A stretch of 64,000 nucleotides of DNA from Lysinibacillus sp. FSL W8-0992. GTDB taxonomy: Bacteria; Bacillota; Bacilli; Bacillales_A; Planococcaceae. Position 1 is the first letter of the stretch. Every line of letters begins with the position of its first letter. Below are positions 18,629 to 27,767 of the stretch, one piece after another. A program made the translations under genes and the position numbers. The stretch covers positions 3,100,001 to 3,164,000 of the forward strand of contig NZ_JBBOZQ010000001.1 in the NCBI RefSeq assembly GCF_038008685.1. Reading direction: 5' to 3'. Below the pieces are notes generated by a model, which saw nothing but the letters and a program-made list of their open reading frames with translations, was not told where the DNA came from and did not search any database.

Positions 18629-19810
18629 ATGAATAATAAACAATGGACGACTTCAATAGTATTTGCTGTTGTCAGTATATTTTTCGTTGCCCTCAATATG
18701 CGACCTGCTGTAACAGGGATTGGCCCCTTGTTTAATGTGTTAATAAAGTCGCTACAAGTATCCAATACACAAATGAGTTTACTGACATCCATTCCGGTGT
18801 TCTGTATGGGACTATTTGCACCACTGGCTGTCCCGCTACAAAGACGTCTTGGTACGAAGTCTGCTATTGCACTGCTTTTAACACTGCTTGCCCTAGCTAA
18901 TGGATTACGATTGATAAAAGAAAGCTATGCATTGCTAGTCGTGACAAGTTTTGTAGCAGGATTTGCAATTGCTATTATCGGTCCGATGCTAAATGCATTT
19001 ATTAAAGAAAAATTTCCTAGTCGATTTACTACAGTTGTTGGAGTATATTCTTTTGGCATCGGGACAGGTGCAACATTAAGTGCGGCATTAACGGTATCAT
19101 TTTATAATGGCTTTCATAACAACTGGACAATTGCACTTGGTAGTTGGGCAGTACTTGCCGTATTCGCTCTTATTATTTGGTTGCTCGTTATTCAAAACAA
19201 GAAAGGTCAACTGTCTGTACAAGAGGAAAATATTACAAAGGAAGCAGCACGTAATCCGTGGAAAAACGGTCGAGCGTGGACGATTTTACTTTATTTTGGT
19301 CTGCAAACATCGCTATTTTTCTCAATGATGTCTTGGCTAACGCCAATGCTACAAGATAAAGGCTTCTCACTTGTTGCTGCTAGTTCCATGCTAACTTTTT
19401 TATCTATCGTACAAATGATAGGGAATATTGTCGTACCGTTGCTAATGGAAAAATGGTCAAGTCGCATTCATTGGCTTCTATCATTAGGCATTATGGGGGT
19501 CATCGGTTTTGCACTATTGTGGATAGGAACAGGATTAATGTTATGGGTAGCTGTCCTAATTATTGGGATAGTGCTTAGTGGATTGTTTCCAATCGGTTTA
19601 TTATTACCATTGGATGAAGCACGTAACAATGAAGAAGCCAATAGCTGGTCATCAATGGTGCTGTCCGGGGGTTTTATGATGAGCGCCGTTATTCCGACAT
19701 TAATTGGTTATTGCTATGATTTAACGGGCAATCATTCGTTCACCTATACAATATTTTTAGTTTTAATGCTCGGTATTATTGGTACAACACTCGCATTAAA
19801 GAAAAAATAA
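18629..19810 (+). CDS. MFS transporter, CynX/NimT family
   Basis: A 393-aa integral membrane protein with about 12 transmembrane helices. The first-helix motif NMRPAVTGIGPL and the loop RRLGTK are characteristic of the CynX/NimT (cyanate/nitroimidazole-named) branch of the major facilitator superfamily. The substrate cannot be told from sequence. The ATG at 18629 is preferred over the GTG at 18608; AAAGG is 10 nt upstream. It follows argS by about 200 bp with a possible promoter of its own. Confidence 0.85.
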   Translation: MNNKQWTTSIVFAVVSIFFVALNMRPAVTGIGPLFNVLIKSLQVSNTQMSLLTSIPVFCMGLFAPLAVPLQRRLGTKSAIALLLTLLALANGLRLIKESYALLVVTSFVAGFAIAIIGPMLNAFIKEKFPSRFTTVVGVYSFGIGTGATLSAALTVSFYNGFHNNWTIALGSWAVLAVFALIIWLLVIQNKKGQLSVQEENITKEAARNPWKNGRAWTILLYFGLQTSLFFSMMSWLTPMLQDKGFSLVAASSMLTFLSIVQMIGNIVVPLLMEKWSSRIHWLLSLGIMGVIGFALLWIGTGLMLWVAVLIIGIVLSGLFPIGLLLPLDEARNNEEANSWSSMVLSGGFMMSAVIPTLIGYCYDLTGNHSFTYTIFLVLMLGIIGTTLALKKK

Positions 19811-19818
19811 ATACATGA

Positions 19819-19855
19819 CGGGCATGCTTGAATAATAGGGCATGTCTTTTTTAAT
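19819..19855 (+). terminator. Terminator of the MFS gene
   Basis: GGCATGC/GCATGTC stem with one G-U pair, followed by TTTTTTAAT. Confidence 0.6.
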
Positions 19856-19908
19856 AAATCATATTACAAAATGCATCCAGTAGTTCTCTCTTGATGCCTA
19901 AATTTTTC

Positions 19909-20041
19909 AGTTGAATAGAGTGGAGGGAGGCGACTCCTGCGGGAACAGCACAAAATGTAAGACACAACAGACCGCGCGTTAGCGAGGGTTGCGGCTTACA
20001 TTGTGCCCGCGAAAAGCGTCCGCCCGTAACGGAAATCAATT
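19909..20041. repeat. Solitary copy of the palindromic intergenic repeat
   Basis: About 133 bp of the same family as the array at 50.5-51.6 kb. It begins AGTTGA and ends GGAAATCAATT, contains CGACTCCTGCGGGAA near one end and CCCGCGAAAAGCG near the other, with a conserved core CCGCGCGTTAGCGAGGGTTG. The arms pair to form a long imperfect hairpin. Its GC content is well above the surroundings. Confidence 0.85.
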
Positions 20042-20133
20042 GCAGTTAAATGAAGGAGGAAGAATTCTGTTTTGTGTTGAAATCCTGCTTCAAAAGAACA
20101 AGACTACATATTTCGATTTTTTGGTATTCCAGT

Positions 20134-20167
20134 AGAAAAACAGAATTAAATTCTGTTTTTCTTTTTT
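20134..20167 (+). terminator. Terminator-like hairpin in the 19.8-20.4 kb gap
   Basis: Perfect 13-bp stem AGAAAAACAGAAT/ATTCTGTTTTTCT with a 3-nt loop, followed by more T residues. No gene is seen directly before it, so it may end read-through or an unrecognised transcript. The remainder of this gap (19811-20365) holds only the repeat and a XerD half-site. Confidence 0.6.
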
Positions 20168-20285
20168 ATGGAGTATAAGGAAAATAAGTGAAAAAATCAG
20201 TTAGTTGTTACTATTATTTAAAATAGGTTTTTTCTATTTTTTTAATAGGAAGCGTTTGTTCTAAAGAAAAAAATCAATAATAATA

Positions 20286-20296
20286 TTATGTAAACT
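20286..20296 (+). other. Candidate XerD half-site (dif right-arm sequence)
   Basis: TTATGTAAACT embedded in 24 nt identical to those around the 5.6-kb site, although the genes around are unrelated. Confidence 0.45.
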
Positions 20297-20365
20297 TGAA
20301 ACGAATGAAATCCTTGTTTATGATAGAATAGGAAAGAAGATGAGAAAGAAAGTACTGGTGAATGT

Positions 20366-21469
20366 ATGCGAAACAAAATGCTAATCGTTGGAGCGGCAAC
20401 CTTCCTATTAACTGGCTGTAGTGATCAGTCCGTTGCAGAAATGTTTAACAAGGAAAAGGCTGAAGTGAAATCGGAAAAGCCTGTGGAGAAGCAGGAGGAA
20501 AAGCTTGTTCCAGAGGTGAAGGTTGTAGGAGAGAACGGAATTGGTGCAGGCATTATAGTGAAAAAAGAGCCAAAGATGCTCTATATTGTAACGAATGGAG
20601 CACTCGTATCATCAAAGCCTACAGCGCTTGTGCAATTTAGTAACGATAAGCTTGTAGAAGCTGAAGTACGCTATATGTCGACAGCTTATAATATAGCCGT
20701 GCTACAAGTGAAATATAACGCTTCGGTTAACGTTCCAACAGTTTATAATGGGAATTTGGATAACCTAGCTGTGTATGTCGATGGTTTACCACACACAATC
20801 AAAAAATATAATGACAAAGTAGCTGCTTATTATATTGATGGAGAGGAAGCCTTACCACCAGGTAGCCCTGTGATGGAGGCCGAGAAAGGTCAAATCGTGG
20901 GTATTTATTTTAATCGGCAGCAACAAGGTGTTTCACAACCATACATATTGCCACTGCAGGATATTGTACAATTACTTGATGAATGGATTACTGACGGCAT
21001 GAAGGCAAAAGATCGTTTGTCCCAATCAAAAAATCTATACACGTATAGTGAAGACGGGGACAAAGAAGCAGTACAACAAGCTATCGAGAAATATGGTAAG
21101 GATGTTTTTGCTTATAACGAGGACGAAGTAAAAATATTTATTGACACATTTCATGAACATCTAAAAGCAGCTGTTGCGATTAATGATGCAAGTGTAATGA
21201 AGACTGTCACTGGAGCAGATGATTTACAGAGTACGCTGAATGACATGGTTGCCTATTATGCGTCTAAGCAAGCAAAAATTCATTTTTCGAATACGACAAT
21301 TAAACGTATAGAGAAAGTTGGGCAAAATATTGTTGTGCGCGCAAAAACGGAATATGTGCTGACCAATTCTGCTGGGCAGGAGGCACTGGCCAATTCCATC
21401 ATGACATATGAAATTTTTAAAAATGATCAGGGCGAGTATAAGTTAATTCGTCTTACAGCAGAGGAGTGA
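20366..21469 (+). CDS. Lipoprotein with degenerate trypsin-like domain and TcaA-like C terminus
   Basis: A 367-aa lipoprotein (lipobox LTGC, Cys18). Residues about 50-205 follow a trypsin-like (HtrA-type) fold: GIGAGIIV, VTNGALV, YNIAVLQV, LPPGSPVM. Compared with an active homologue (TNAHVV, DLALLQV, GNSGSPV) the His, Asp and Ser are all lost, so it is a pseudo-protease. Residues about 225-367 resemble the C-terminal NTF2-like domain of TcaA-type envelope proteins. The stop is 7 nt before recQ, whose ribosome binding site lies in the last codons, so the two are co-translated. The function is unknown, perhaps cell-wall ligand binding. Confidence 0.75.
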   Translation: MRNKMLIVGAATFLLTGCSDQSVAEMFNKEKAEVKSEKPVEKQEEKLVPEVKVVGENGIGAGIIVKKEPKMLYIVTNGALVSSKPTALVQFSNDKLVEAEVRYMSTAYNIAVLQVKYNASVNVPTVYNGNLDNLAVYVDGLPHTIKKYNDKVAAYYIDGEEALPPGSPVMEAEKGQIVGIYFNRQQQGVSQPYILPLQDIVQLLDEWITDGMKAKDRLSQSKNLYTYSEDGDKEAVQQAIEKYGKDVFAYNEDEVKIFIDTFHEHLKAAVAINDASVMKTVTGADDLQSTLNDMVAYYASKQAKIHFSNTTIKRIEKVGQNIVVRAKTEYVLTNSAGQEALANSIMTYEIFKNDQGEYKLIRLTAEE

Positions 21470-21476
21470 GAAAAAT

Positions 21477-23255
21477 ATGGAGCAAGCAAAACAAATGCTA
21501 CAGCACCACTTTGGGTACGATTCATTTCGCACCGGACAAGCCCAAATTATTGAGCAAACGTTAAGTGGACAGTCGAGCCTATGTGTCATGCCAACAGGTG
21601 GGGGGAAATCGATTTGCTATCAAATTCCTGCCCTGATGCTTGATGGCTTAACGATTGTTATCTCACCGTTAATATCACTCATGCAGGATCAGGTAGAGTC
21701 GTTGCGAGCAGCAAATATACCAGCTGCTTATATTAATAGTACGTTATCTACTCAAGAAGTAGATGAAACAATGCAGCTAGCGAGTGCAGGCTATTTAAAG
21801 CTTCTATATATTGCCCCTGAAAGATTAGAAAGCGCCTCCTTTTTACAGGCGTTATCACAATTATACGTGCCATTGCTAGCAGTCGATGAGGCTCACTGTA
21901 TTTCACAATGGGGACATGATTTTAGACCAAGTTATCGTGCGATTCAAAAATTGTTTACACTGTGGCCACAAAAACCAACTGTTCTCGCATTAACTGCTAC
22001 TGCGACACCTGCCGTTTGCGAGGATATCCGTCAATTATTAACGATTGATGAAGAGGCAACGCTTATAACTGGTTTTGAACGTGAAAACTTAGCTTTTACC
22101 GTATTAATCGGTGAAAATAAAGAACGATATATTAAAAATTATATTGAAAAAAATAAAACAGAAGTAGGTATTATTTACGCAGCGACACGTAAATCGGTCG
22201 ATAGTTTGTATGACATATTTGTTCGTGCTGGTGTATCGGTCGCAAAGTATCATGCAGGGCTATCAGAGGACATGCGCATGTCTGAGCAGGAACGTTTTTT
22301 AAAGGATGAAGCTCGTATTATGATCGCAACGAATGCGTTCGGGATGGGAATAGATAAAAGTAATGTTCGCTTTGTTATTCACTATCAAATGCCGCGCAAT
22401 ATGGAGAGCTACTATCAAGAAGCGGGGCGTGCAGGGCGTGATGGACTGCCAAGTGCCTGTATATTGCTTTATGCTTCAGGAGATGTACAAACACAACGAT
22501 TTTTAATAGAGCAAACACGTGATGAAGCACGAATTGCACAGGAATTAGAAAAATTACAAACAATGGTTGATTATTGTCATACAGAAGGTTGCCTTCAAAA
22601 TGCGATATTAACGTATTTTGGTGAAGAACCAGGCGAACCTTGTAATCGTTGCAGTAATTGTAATGACAGCCGTGAAGTGAAAGATGTCACTGTAGATGCG
22701 CAAAAGGTTTTGGCTTGCGTCGTACGGATGGGGCAAAAATTCGGTAAAACGATGGTTGCGCAAGTATTAATCGGCTCTAAAAATCAAAAGGTTCTTGAAT
22801 TTGGGTTTTCAAGACTTTCAACATATGGCATTTTAAAAGGTCAATCTTCAAAGGAAGTTTCAAATTTTATTGAGTTTTTAATTGCGGAAGGATTACTAGC
22901 TGTGAAGCATGGGACATTTCCAACGATTTATGTTTCAGAGGAAGGGAAATCTGTCCTGTTAGGCAGTCGAATAGTTATGCGAAAAGAAGCGGTTACTGTT
23001 CGAGTCCTTGCAGATAATGATCCGTTATTTGAACACTTACGATTATTACGAAAAGAGATTGCGGATGAAGAAAAGGTGCCACCATTCGTTGTGTTCTCTG
23101 ACAAAACGTTGCGTGAGTTATGTGATAAAAAGCCGCTAGAGCTCGAGGGACTAAGACAGATTAGTGGTATAGGTGAAGTGAAATTTGAGAAATATGGTAA
23201 GCGTTTCTTTGAGGCAATGCAGTCATTTAACCTTACCTCAAAAATTAATGAGTAA
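21477..23255 (+). CDS. recQ: ATP-dependent DNA helicase RecQ
   Basis: A 592-aa superfamily 2 3'-5' helicase. Visible are motif 0 (FRTGQAQIIEQ), Walker A (MPTGGGKS), DEAH box (VDEAHCISQWGHDFRPSY), motif VI (QEAGRAGRDG), a four-Cys zinc module (about 375-400: C, CNRCSNC) and a C-terminal HRDC domain (about 515-585). It unwinds recombination and replication intermediates. GAGGAG within the end of the upstream lipoprotein gene serves as ribosome binding site. All domains are present, including the winged helix. Confidence 0.95.
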   Translation: MEQAKQMLQHHFGYDSFRTGQAQIIEQTLSGQSSLCVMPTGGGKSICYQIPALMLDGLTIVISPLISLMQDQVESLRAANIPAAYINSTLSTQEVDETMQLASAGYLKLLYIAPERLESASFLQALSQLYVPLLAVDEAHCISQWGHDFRPSYRAIQKLFTLWPQKPTVLALTATATPAVCEDIRQLLTIDEEATLITGFERENLAFTVLIGENKERYIKNYIEKNKTEVGIIYAATRKSVDSLYDIFVRAGVSVAKYHAGLSEDMRMSEQERFLKDEARIMIATNAFGMGIDKSNVRFVIHYQMPRNMESYYQEAGRAGRDGLPSACILLYASGDVQTQRFLIEQTRDEARIAQELEKLQTMVDYCHTEGCLQNAILTYFGEEPGEPCNRCSNCNDSREVKDVTVDAQKVLACVVRMGQKFGKTMVAQVLIGSKNQKVLEFGFSRLSTYGILKGQSSKEVSNFIEFLIAEGLLAVKHGTFPTIYVSEEGKSVLLGSRIVMRKEAVTVRVLADNDPLFEHLRLLRKEIADEEKVPPFVVFSDKTLRELCDKKPLELEGLRQISGIGEVKFEKYGKRFFEAMQSFNLTSKINE

Positions 23256-23258
23256 AAG

Positions 23259-23297
23259 AAAAAGAATCCATTGTGTTTTTTACAATGGATTCTTTTC
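23259..23297 (+). terminator. Terminator after recQ
   Basis: AAAGAATCCATTGT/ACAATGGATTCTTT with flanking A and T runs; also suits the convergent msrA side. Confidence 0.85.
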
Positions 23298-23339
23298 TTG
23301 TTGAAATGAAATAGAAGGGCCTCGCTACACTAAATCCGC

Positions 23340-23861
23340 TTATTTCTTCCAATGGTCTGCAATAAATTCATCACGCCCAGATATAGCGCGATCTTGCTTA
23401 TAATGTTCGGATTCTTTTTTATAATAATCTTGATGGTAATCTTCAGCTGGATAAAAGTGTTGAGCATCACGAATAATGGTTACAATAGGTTTATCAAAGC
23501 GACCACTATTCGCAAGTTTTTCTATCGATGCCTCTGCAATTCGTTTTTGTTCTTCTGAATAAGTAAAAATTGCAGTTGAGTATGACTCACCTCTGTCGTG
23601 AAATTGACCATAGGCATCTGTTGGATCAATTTGCATCCAATAAATATCAAGTAATTGTTCATAGCTAAATATCGACGAATCAAATTCGATTTCTACTACT
23701 TCTAAATGACCGGAGTTGCCCTTTTTAACATCTTCATATGTTGGATTTTCTAAATGGCCACCCATATAGCCAGATGTGACCTTATGTATGCCGTCCCACT
23801 CTACAAATGGCTTAACCATACACCAAAAACAGCCACCTGCAAACGTCGCTTTTTCAATCAT
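23340..23861 (-). CDS. msrA: Peptide methionine-S-sulfoxide reductase MsrA
   Basis: A 173-aa protein with the MsrA active site GCFWC at residues about 9-13, plus the conserved [15 protein letters not shown] and [16 protein letters not shown] segments. It reduces methionine-S-sulfoxide in damaged proteins using thioredoxin. The catalytic Cys is present; the resolving arrangement cannot be settled by eye. The fourth codon ATG at 23861 is the likely start, with AAAGG 9 nt upstream. No msrB follows, so it is a stand-alone copy. Confidence 0.93.
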   Translation of the reverse strand: MIEKATFAGGCFWCMVKPFVEWDGIHKVTSGYMGGHLENPTYEDVKKGNSGHLEVVEIEFDSSIFSYEQLLDIYWMQIDPTDAYGQFHDRGESYSTAIFTYSEEQKRIAEASIEKLANSGRFDKPIVTIIRDAQHFYPAEDYHQDYYKKESEHYKQDRAISGRDEFIADHWKK

Positions 23862-24032
23862 GTTCATCATCCTTTCTATCGTGAAAATATTATAGCATTA
23901 TTTTGCTCATAACTGGCAAATAGGGTGTAAAATAACGAATAGAGAGATGTTGATGAGGTTAGAAAGAAAAATGAAACTTTCCTTACTAGCAATCGTTACA
24001 TTACTATAAAAAAATAGAGGAGTTATTTTGAT

Positions 24033-24983
24033 ATGGAAGAGCAAGACTATACAAGACGCTCGCAACGTCCAAAAAAACGTCGATTGCGTAAAGGGAGAGC
24101 ATTGTTTACGTTCTTATTACTCTGTGTCATTGTAATTGCGGTATATAGCATTATGCAATATCGTAGTGGTTTACAATTAGCAACTGACACAAAGGTAGCA
24201 CAAGAAGATTTTAGTGGGGACAAAATCAATAGTGATATTGAAAACTATTTATTATTAGGAATTGATACACGTGGTGAAGAAAAATCACGAACTGATACAA
24301 TGATGGTATTATCTTGGAATAAGAAAACCAATGATGTCAAGCTTGTTTCATTTATGCGTGATATTTATGCAGACATTCCTGGCTACCAATCCTATAAACT
24401 AAATACCGCATACTATTTAGGTGGTGTTCAGCTATTAAAAGATACATTAACTAATATGTTTGGATTACCAATTCATCACTACGCACTTGTAGATTTTAAA
24501 AATTTTGAATCACTTGTTGATATTTTAGCACCAAATGGTGTGGAAATAGATGTTGAAAAAGATATGTCTGAAAAAATTGGCGTTACGCTTACTAAAGGTA
24601 CTCATAACCTCAATGGGCAAGAATTACTAGGCTATGCAAGGTTCCGTCACGATGCGGAAGGAGATTTTGGTCGTGTTGCCCGCCAGCAAAAAGTAATTGA
24701 AGCATTAAAAAATGAAATATTAGCACCCCAAAATGTATTCAACTTACCAAAATTTATTGGTGCAGCCCAAGGCTATGTGACAACTGATTATTCATCTACA
24801 GGCGAAATACAACAAGTTTTAAAAATGGTGTCTAAAGGGAAAATATCAATAGAGAAAGCGACAGTCCCAATTGAAGGCAGCTATGATTTCCAAAACTTTA
24901 GCCATGCAGGGTCTGCGATTGTTATTGATGAACAGAAAAATAAAGAGTTTTTAAGTAAATTTTTAGGTATTTCTTTAGAGTGA
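24033..24983 (+). CDS. LytR-CpsA-Psr (LCP) family cell-wall polymer ligase
   Basis: A 316-aa type II membrane protein: basic cytoplasmic N terminus, one transmembrane helix (about 24-44) and an extracellular LCP domain. Conserved features include LLLGIDTR, SRTDTMMVLS, SFMRDIYADIPG and RFRHDAEGDFGRVARQQ, covering the pyrophosphate-binding Arg and Asp residues. LCP enzymes move undecaprenyl-linked teichoic acids or other polymers onto peptidoglycan. B. subtilis has three (TagT, TagU, TagV); which one this matches is unclear. GAGGAG lies upstream. It precedes an AI-2E-type gene. Confidence 0.92.
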   Translation: MEEQDYTRRSQRPKKRRLRKGRALFTFLLLCVIVIAVYSIMQYRSGLQLATDTKVAQEDFSGDKINSDIENYLLLGIDTRGEEKSRTDTMMVLSWNKKTNDVKLVSFMRDIYADIPGYQSYKLNTAYYLGGVQLLKDTLTNMFGLPIHHYALVDFKNFESLVDILAPNGVEIDVEKDMSEKIGVTLTKGTHNLNGQELLGYARFRHDAEGDFGRVARQQKVIEALKNEILAPQNVFNLPKFIGAAQGYVTTDYSSTGEIQQVLKMVSKGKISIEKATVPIEGSYDFQNFSHAGSAIVIDEQKNKEFLSKFLGISLE

Positions 24984-25046
24984 TGTTTCGCAAAAGCCAA
25001 CATTATCCTGTAAAATATAGGTGAGCATTTGGATTGGGGTGTGAAT

Positions 25047-26246
25047 ATGAGAGAACAAAGACCAAAGGAGCATTCAAACTTTTTTTCGACGAAGTTTATC
25101 CGCTTTTTAGGTGGTAAAAATTTATTATTTACGTTGATTATTTTATTATTACTCGCATGTGTGATTTTTATGTTTGGAAAAGTTTCCTTCATATTTACCC
25201 CGCTACAAGTATTATTCGAAGTTGTAATTTTACCAGGGGTGCTTGCCGTAATAGGATATTATTTATTACGACCATTATTAGGAATACTTGAAAAGTGGCG
25301 TATCCCTAGAGCTTGGGGCATCTTAATTTTGTATATCGGTGTCATTGGCGTCATTACGTTACTTGTCGTGCTAGTTTATCCTTTTTTACGTGATCAATTT
25401 ACGAATTTAGCACAAGAATTCCCTGTGTATTTTATGGCACTAACCCAAAATATTGTGGAATACTTGAATAACTCACGCGTAAATGAGTATTTAGCCAATA
25501 TGGATTTTAACTATGAAAAAGTAGTGATGAATTTCACTACAGACATTATCGAAACAGTAAAAGATACAGCAGCAAATTTAGCACAAGGTGTTGCTACTGG
25601 TATAACAGGATTTCTTTCAACCTTAACGGGCATTATTTTGTCGCTTGTTACAGTACCTTTTATTTTATTTTATTTACTGAAAGATGGAGAAAAACTGCCG
25701 AGATTCGTCATGAAAATTTGCCCGCCGCGCATGCGCACAGGTTTACATGATGTTTTACACGATATGGACAAGCAAATTAGTTCTTACATACAAGGGCAAA
25801 TTTTAGTTTCAATGTGTATCGGAGCAATGGTCACGATTGGCTTCTTAATTATCGGTATGAAATATGCATTGCTACTTGGCTTCCTAGCGATGATTACAAG
25901 TGTAGTACCATATTTAGGACCGGTTATAGCTATTACACCAGCAGCCATTATCGCGCTTGTTAATTCTCCATTCATGCTAGTGAAACTTGCCATCGTTTGG
26001 ACAGTAGTGCAGTTGATTGAAGGGAAGTTTATATCTCCACAAATTATGGGGAAATCATTAAGCATCCACCCAGTTTCCATTATTTTCGTATTATTAACAG
26101 CAGGTTCGCTATTTGGTGTACCAGGTGTTATTTTAGGGATTCCAGGCTATGCAATCTTTAAAGTCCTTGTAACACATTTATTTAAATTATTTAAGAAGCG
26201 ATACAATCGATATGAGGATGAAGAAGTACAAAAATATGATGTATAA
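25047..26246 (+). CDS. AI-2E family membrane transporter
   Basis: A 399-aa protein with about eight hydrophobic helices in the pattern of the AI-2E/PerM (UPF0118) family. Recognisable parts are LRPLLGILEKWRIPRAWG, the loop after LYLLKDGE-like FYLLKDGEKLP, SYIQGQ and the re-entrant SVVPYLGPVIAITPA. Members are linked to autoinducer-2 export or Na+(Li+)/H+ antiport; many have no assigned substrate. The ATG at 25047 has GGGGTG upstream and is preferred over a TTG 18 nt earlier. Confidence 0.88.
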   Translation: MREQRPKEHSNFFSTKFIRFLGGKNLLFTLIILLLLACVIFMFGKVSFIFTPLQVLFEVVILPGVLAVIGYYLLRPLLGILEKWRIPRAWGILILYIGVIGVITLLVVLVYPFLRDQFTNLAQEFPVYFMALTQNIVEYLNNSRVNEYLANMDFNYEKVVMNFTTDIIETVKDTAANLAQGVATGITGFLSTLTGIILSLVTVPFILFYLLKDGEKLPRFVMKICPPRMRTGLHDVLHDMDKQISSYIQGQILVSMCIGAMVTIGFLIIGMKYALLLGFLAMITSVVPYLGPVIAITPAAIIALVNSPFMLVKLAIVWTVVQLIEGKFISPQIMGKSLSIHPVSIIFVLLTAGSLFGVPGVILGIPGYAIFKVLVTHLFKLFKKRYNRYEDEEVQKYDV

Positions 26247-26249
26247 AAG

Positions 26250-26283
26250 AAACAGCTACTGCAATCATGCGGTAGCTGTTTTG
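26250..26283 (+). terminator. Terminator of the AI-2E gene
   Basis: AACAGCTAC/GTAGCTGTT stem followed by TTGC. Confidence 0.65.
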
Positions 26284-26304
26284 CTAGTTAATAAGAGAAA
26301 TAAT

Positions 26305-26345
26305 AAAAGCATGTGAAATGGGAGTACCCTGTATCACATGCTTTT
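26305..26345 (-). terminator. Terminator of the aminotransferase gene (bidirectional)
   Basis: AAAAGCATGTGA/TCACATGCTTTT stem between convergent genes. Confidence 0.8.
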
Positions 26346-26354
26346 GTATTGTTA

Positions 26355-27518
26355 TTAAATTGAAACGTTTTTCAGACGATCTACTGCTTCTTGCAATACG
26401 TCCTTTGGCTGCACAAGAGCAAGTCGCAAGTAACCTTGTCCTGCTGTTCCAAAGACAGTTCCAGGTACTGTGACAACACCGATTTGCTCAATTAGCTTAA
26501 ATGCTAATTCGGTACAGTCAATATCGTACGGATATTTTGCCCAAACGAACATGCCACCATCTGAAGGCGCTGCATCCCAACCTAGTTCATGTAAGCCGTT
26601 CATTAGTGTTTTATGACGCTCTGAGAAAGTTGCACGCAAGTTCGCTGTAATTTCTTCTGCATTATCTAATGCTACTACAGCAGCATCTTGAATCGGTTCA
26701 AAAATACCGAAGTCTAAATTCGATTTAAGTTGCTTTAAGACAGCAATCATTTCGGCATTACCAGCAATATAAGCAATTCGCGTTCCAGCTAAGCTGAAGC
26801 TTTTTGAAAGCGAATTAATTTCCATCCCAACTTCTTTTGCACCAGGTGTTGCTAAAAAGCTAATAGGACCATCACCTGTAAAATAAAACTCTGAGTATGC
26901 TGCATCATGAAGCACAATTACGTTATATTTTTTAGCAAAAGCAATTACCTTTTCGAAATATGCAAGAGAAGGCATAGCAGGTACAGGATTTCCTGGTAAA
27001 TTTAAAATAAGTAGTTTAGCCTTAAGTGCAATTTCTTCCGGCACTGCGTCTAAATCCGGTAAATAATCGTTTTCAGCTGTTTGAGGCATATAGTAAGGTG
27101 TTGCACCAGCTAAATGTATGCCAGCATCGTAAGCGACGTACGCTGGATTCGTTGATAGTACGATGTCTCCTGGATCACAAAAGGCGATAGGTAAATGTAC
27201 TAAACCTTCTTGAGAACCTATCGTTTGAATAATTTCATTAGTAGGATCTAAATCGACGTTACTACGACGTTTATAGTAACGGCTTACCGCATCGTAAAAG
27301 CGTTGTGTTCCTGATAGCGTATAGCCATATGATTCTTCTAAGCTAGCTCGATACGATAAATGCTCACGAATTTTCGCATGAGGTGGAAGATCTGGGCTAC
27401 CTAAGCTTAAATCGATTAAAGACATTCCTTTTTCTTGTTGTTGCTTTGCGAAGCTCTTTAAATCTCCGAAAATTGCTGGGGTGAATAATGACATTTTTTT
27501 TGATGGTACGATTTTCAA
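26355..27518 (-). CDS. Class I/II PLP-dependent aminotransferase (DapL-like)
   Basis: A 387-aa fold-type I aminotransferase. Seen are LSLGSPDLPPH, the PNPxGN-like NLPGNPVPA, HDAAYSEFYF and the PLP-lysine region NSLSKSFSLAGTR, then the substrate-binding Arg in GYLRLAL. The overall pattern resembles LL-diaminopimelate aminotransferase-like and related alanine/aromatic enzymes; the substrate is uncertain. A TTG at 27518 is the likely start: AAGGAG lies about 10 nt upstream and the family N terminus (MKIVPSKK) begins there, whereas the upstream ATG has no binding site. Confidence 0.85.
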   Translation of the reverse strand: MKIVPSKKMSLFTPAIFGDLKSFAKQQQEKGMSLIDLSLGSPDLPPHAKIREHLSYRASLEESYGYTLSGTQRFYDAVSRYYKRRSNVDLDPTNEIIQTIGSQEGLVHLPIAFCDPGDIVLSTNPAYVAYDAGIHLAGATPYYMPQTAENDYLPDLDAVPEEIALKAKLLILNLPGNPVPAMPSLAYFEKVIAFAKKYNVIVLHDAAYSEFYFTGDGPISFLATPGAKEVGMEINSLSKSFSLAGTRIAYIAGNAEMIAVLKQLKSNLDFGIFEPIQDAAVVALDNAEEITANLRATFSERHKTLMNGLHELGWDAAPSDGGMFVWAKYPYDIDCTELAFKLIEQIGVVTVPGTVFGTAGQGYLRLALVQPKDVLQEAVDRLKNVSI

Positions 27519-27767
27519 AACTAGTACACTCCTTATAGTTGTATAACAGAATAATAGTAGTTCACATTTTAACATACTAAAGCACAGAAAGGGAAAGTTA
27601 TTCTGAAAAAAGAATATATTCTATTAATGGAGAAGATGCTTGCATAGACTAGCGGAAAAATTTAAGCTAATATGAGAAAAGCTCGCGCATATGATAGCGT
27701 TTGGCCCATATCAGCAAAAATAGAGTGATAATTCTGCTATTATTAAGCGAGGAAGGTGTGTGTGTGG

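Noticed and set aside
19909-20041. Idea that the GC-rich palindrome is a transposon end or MITE
   Set aside because: It has 6-8 bp terminal inverted repeats, but no target-site duplication could be made out around any copy; left as a palindromic repeat.
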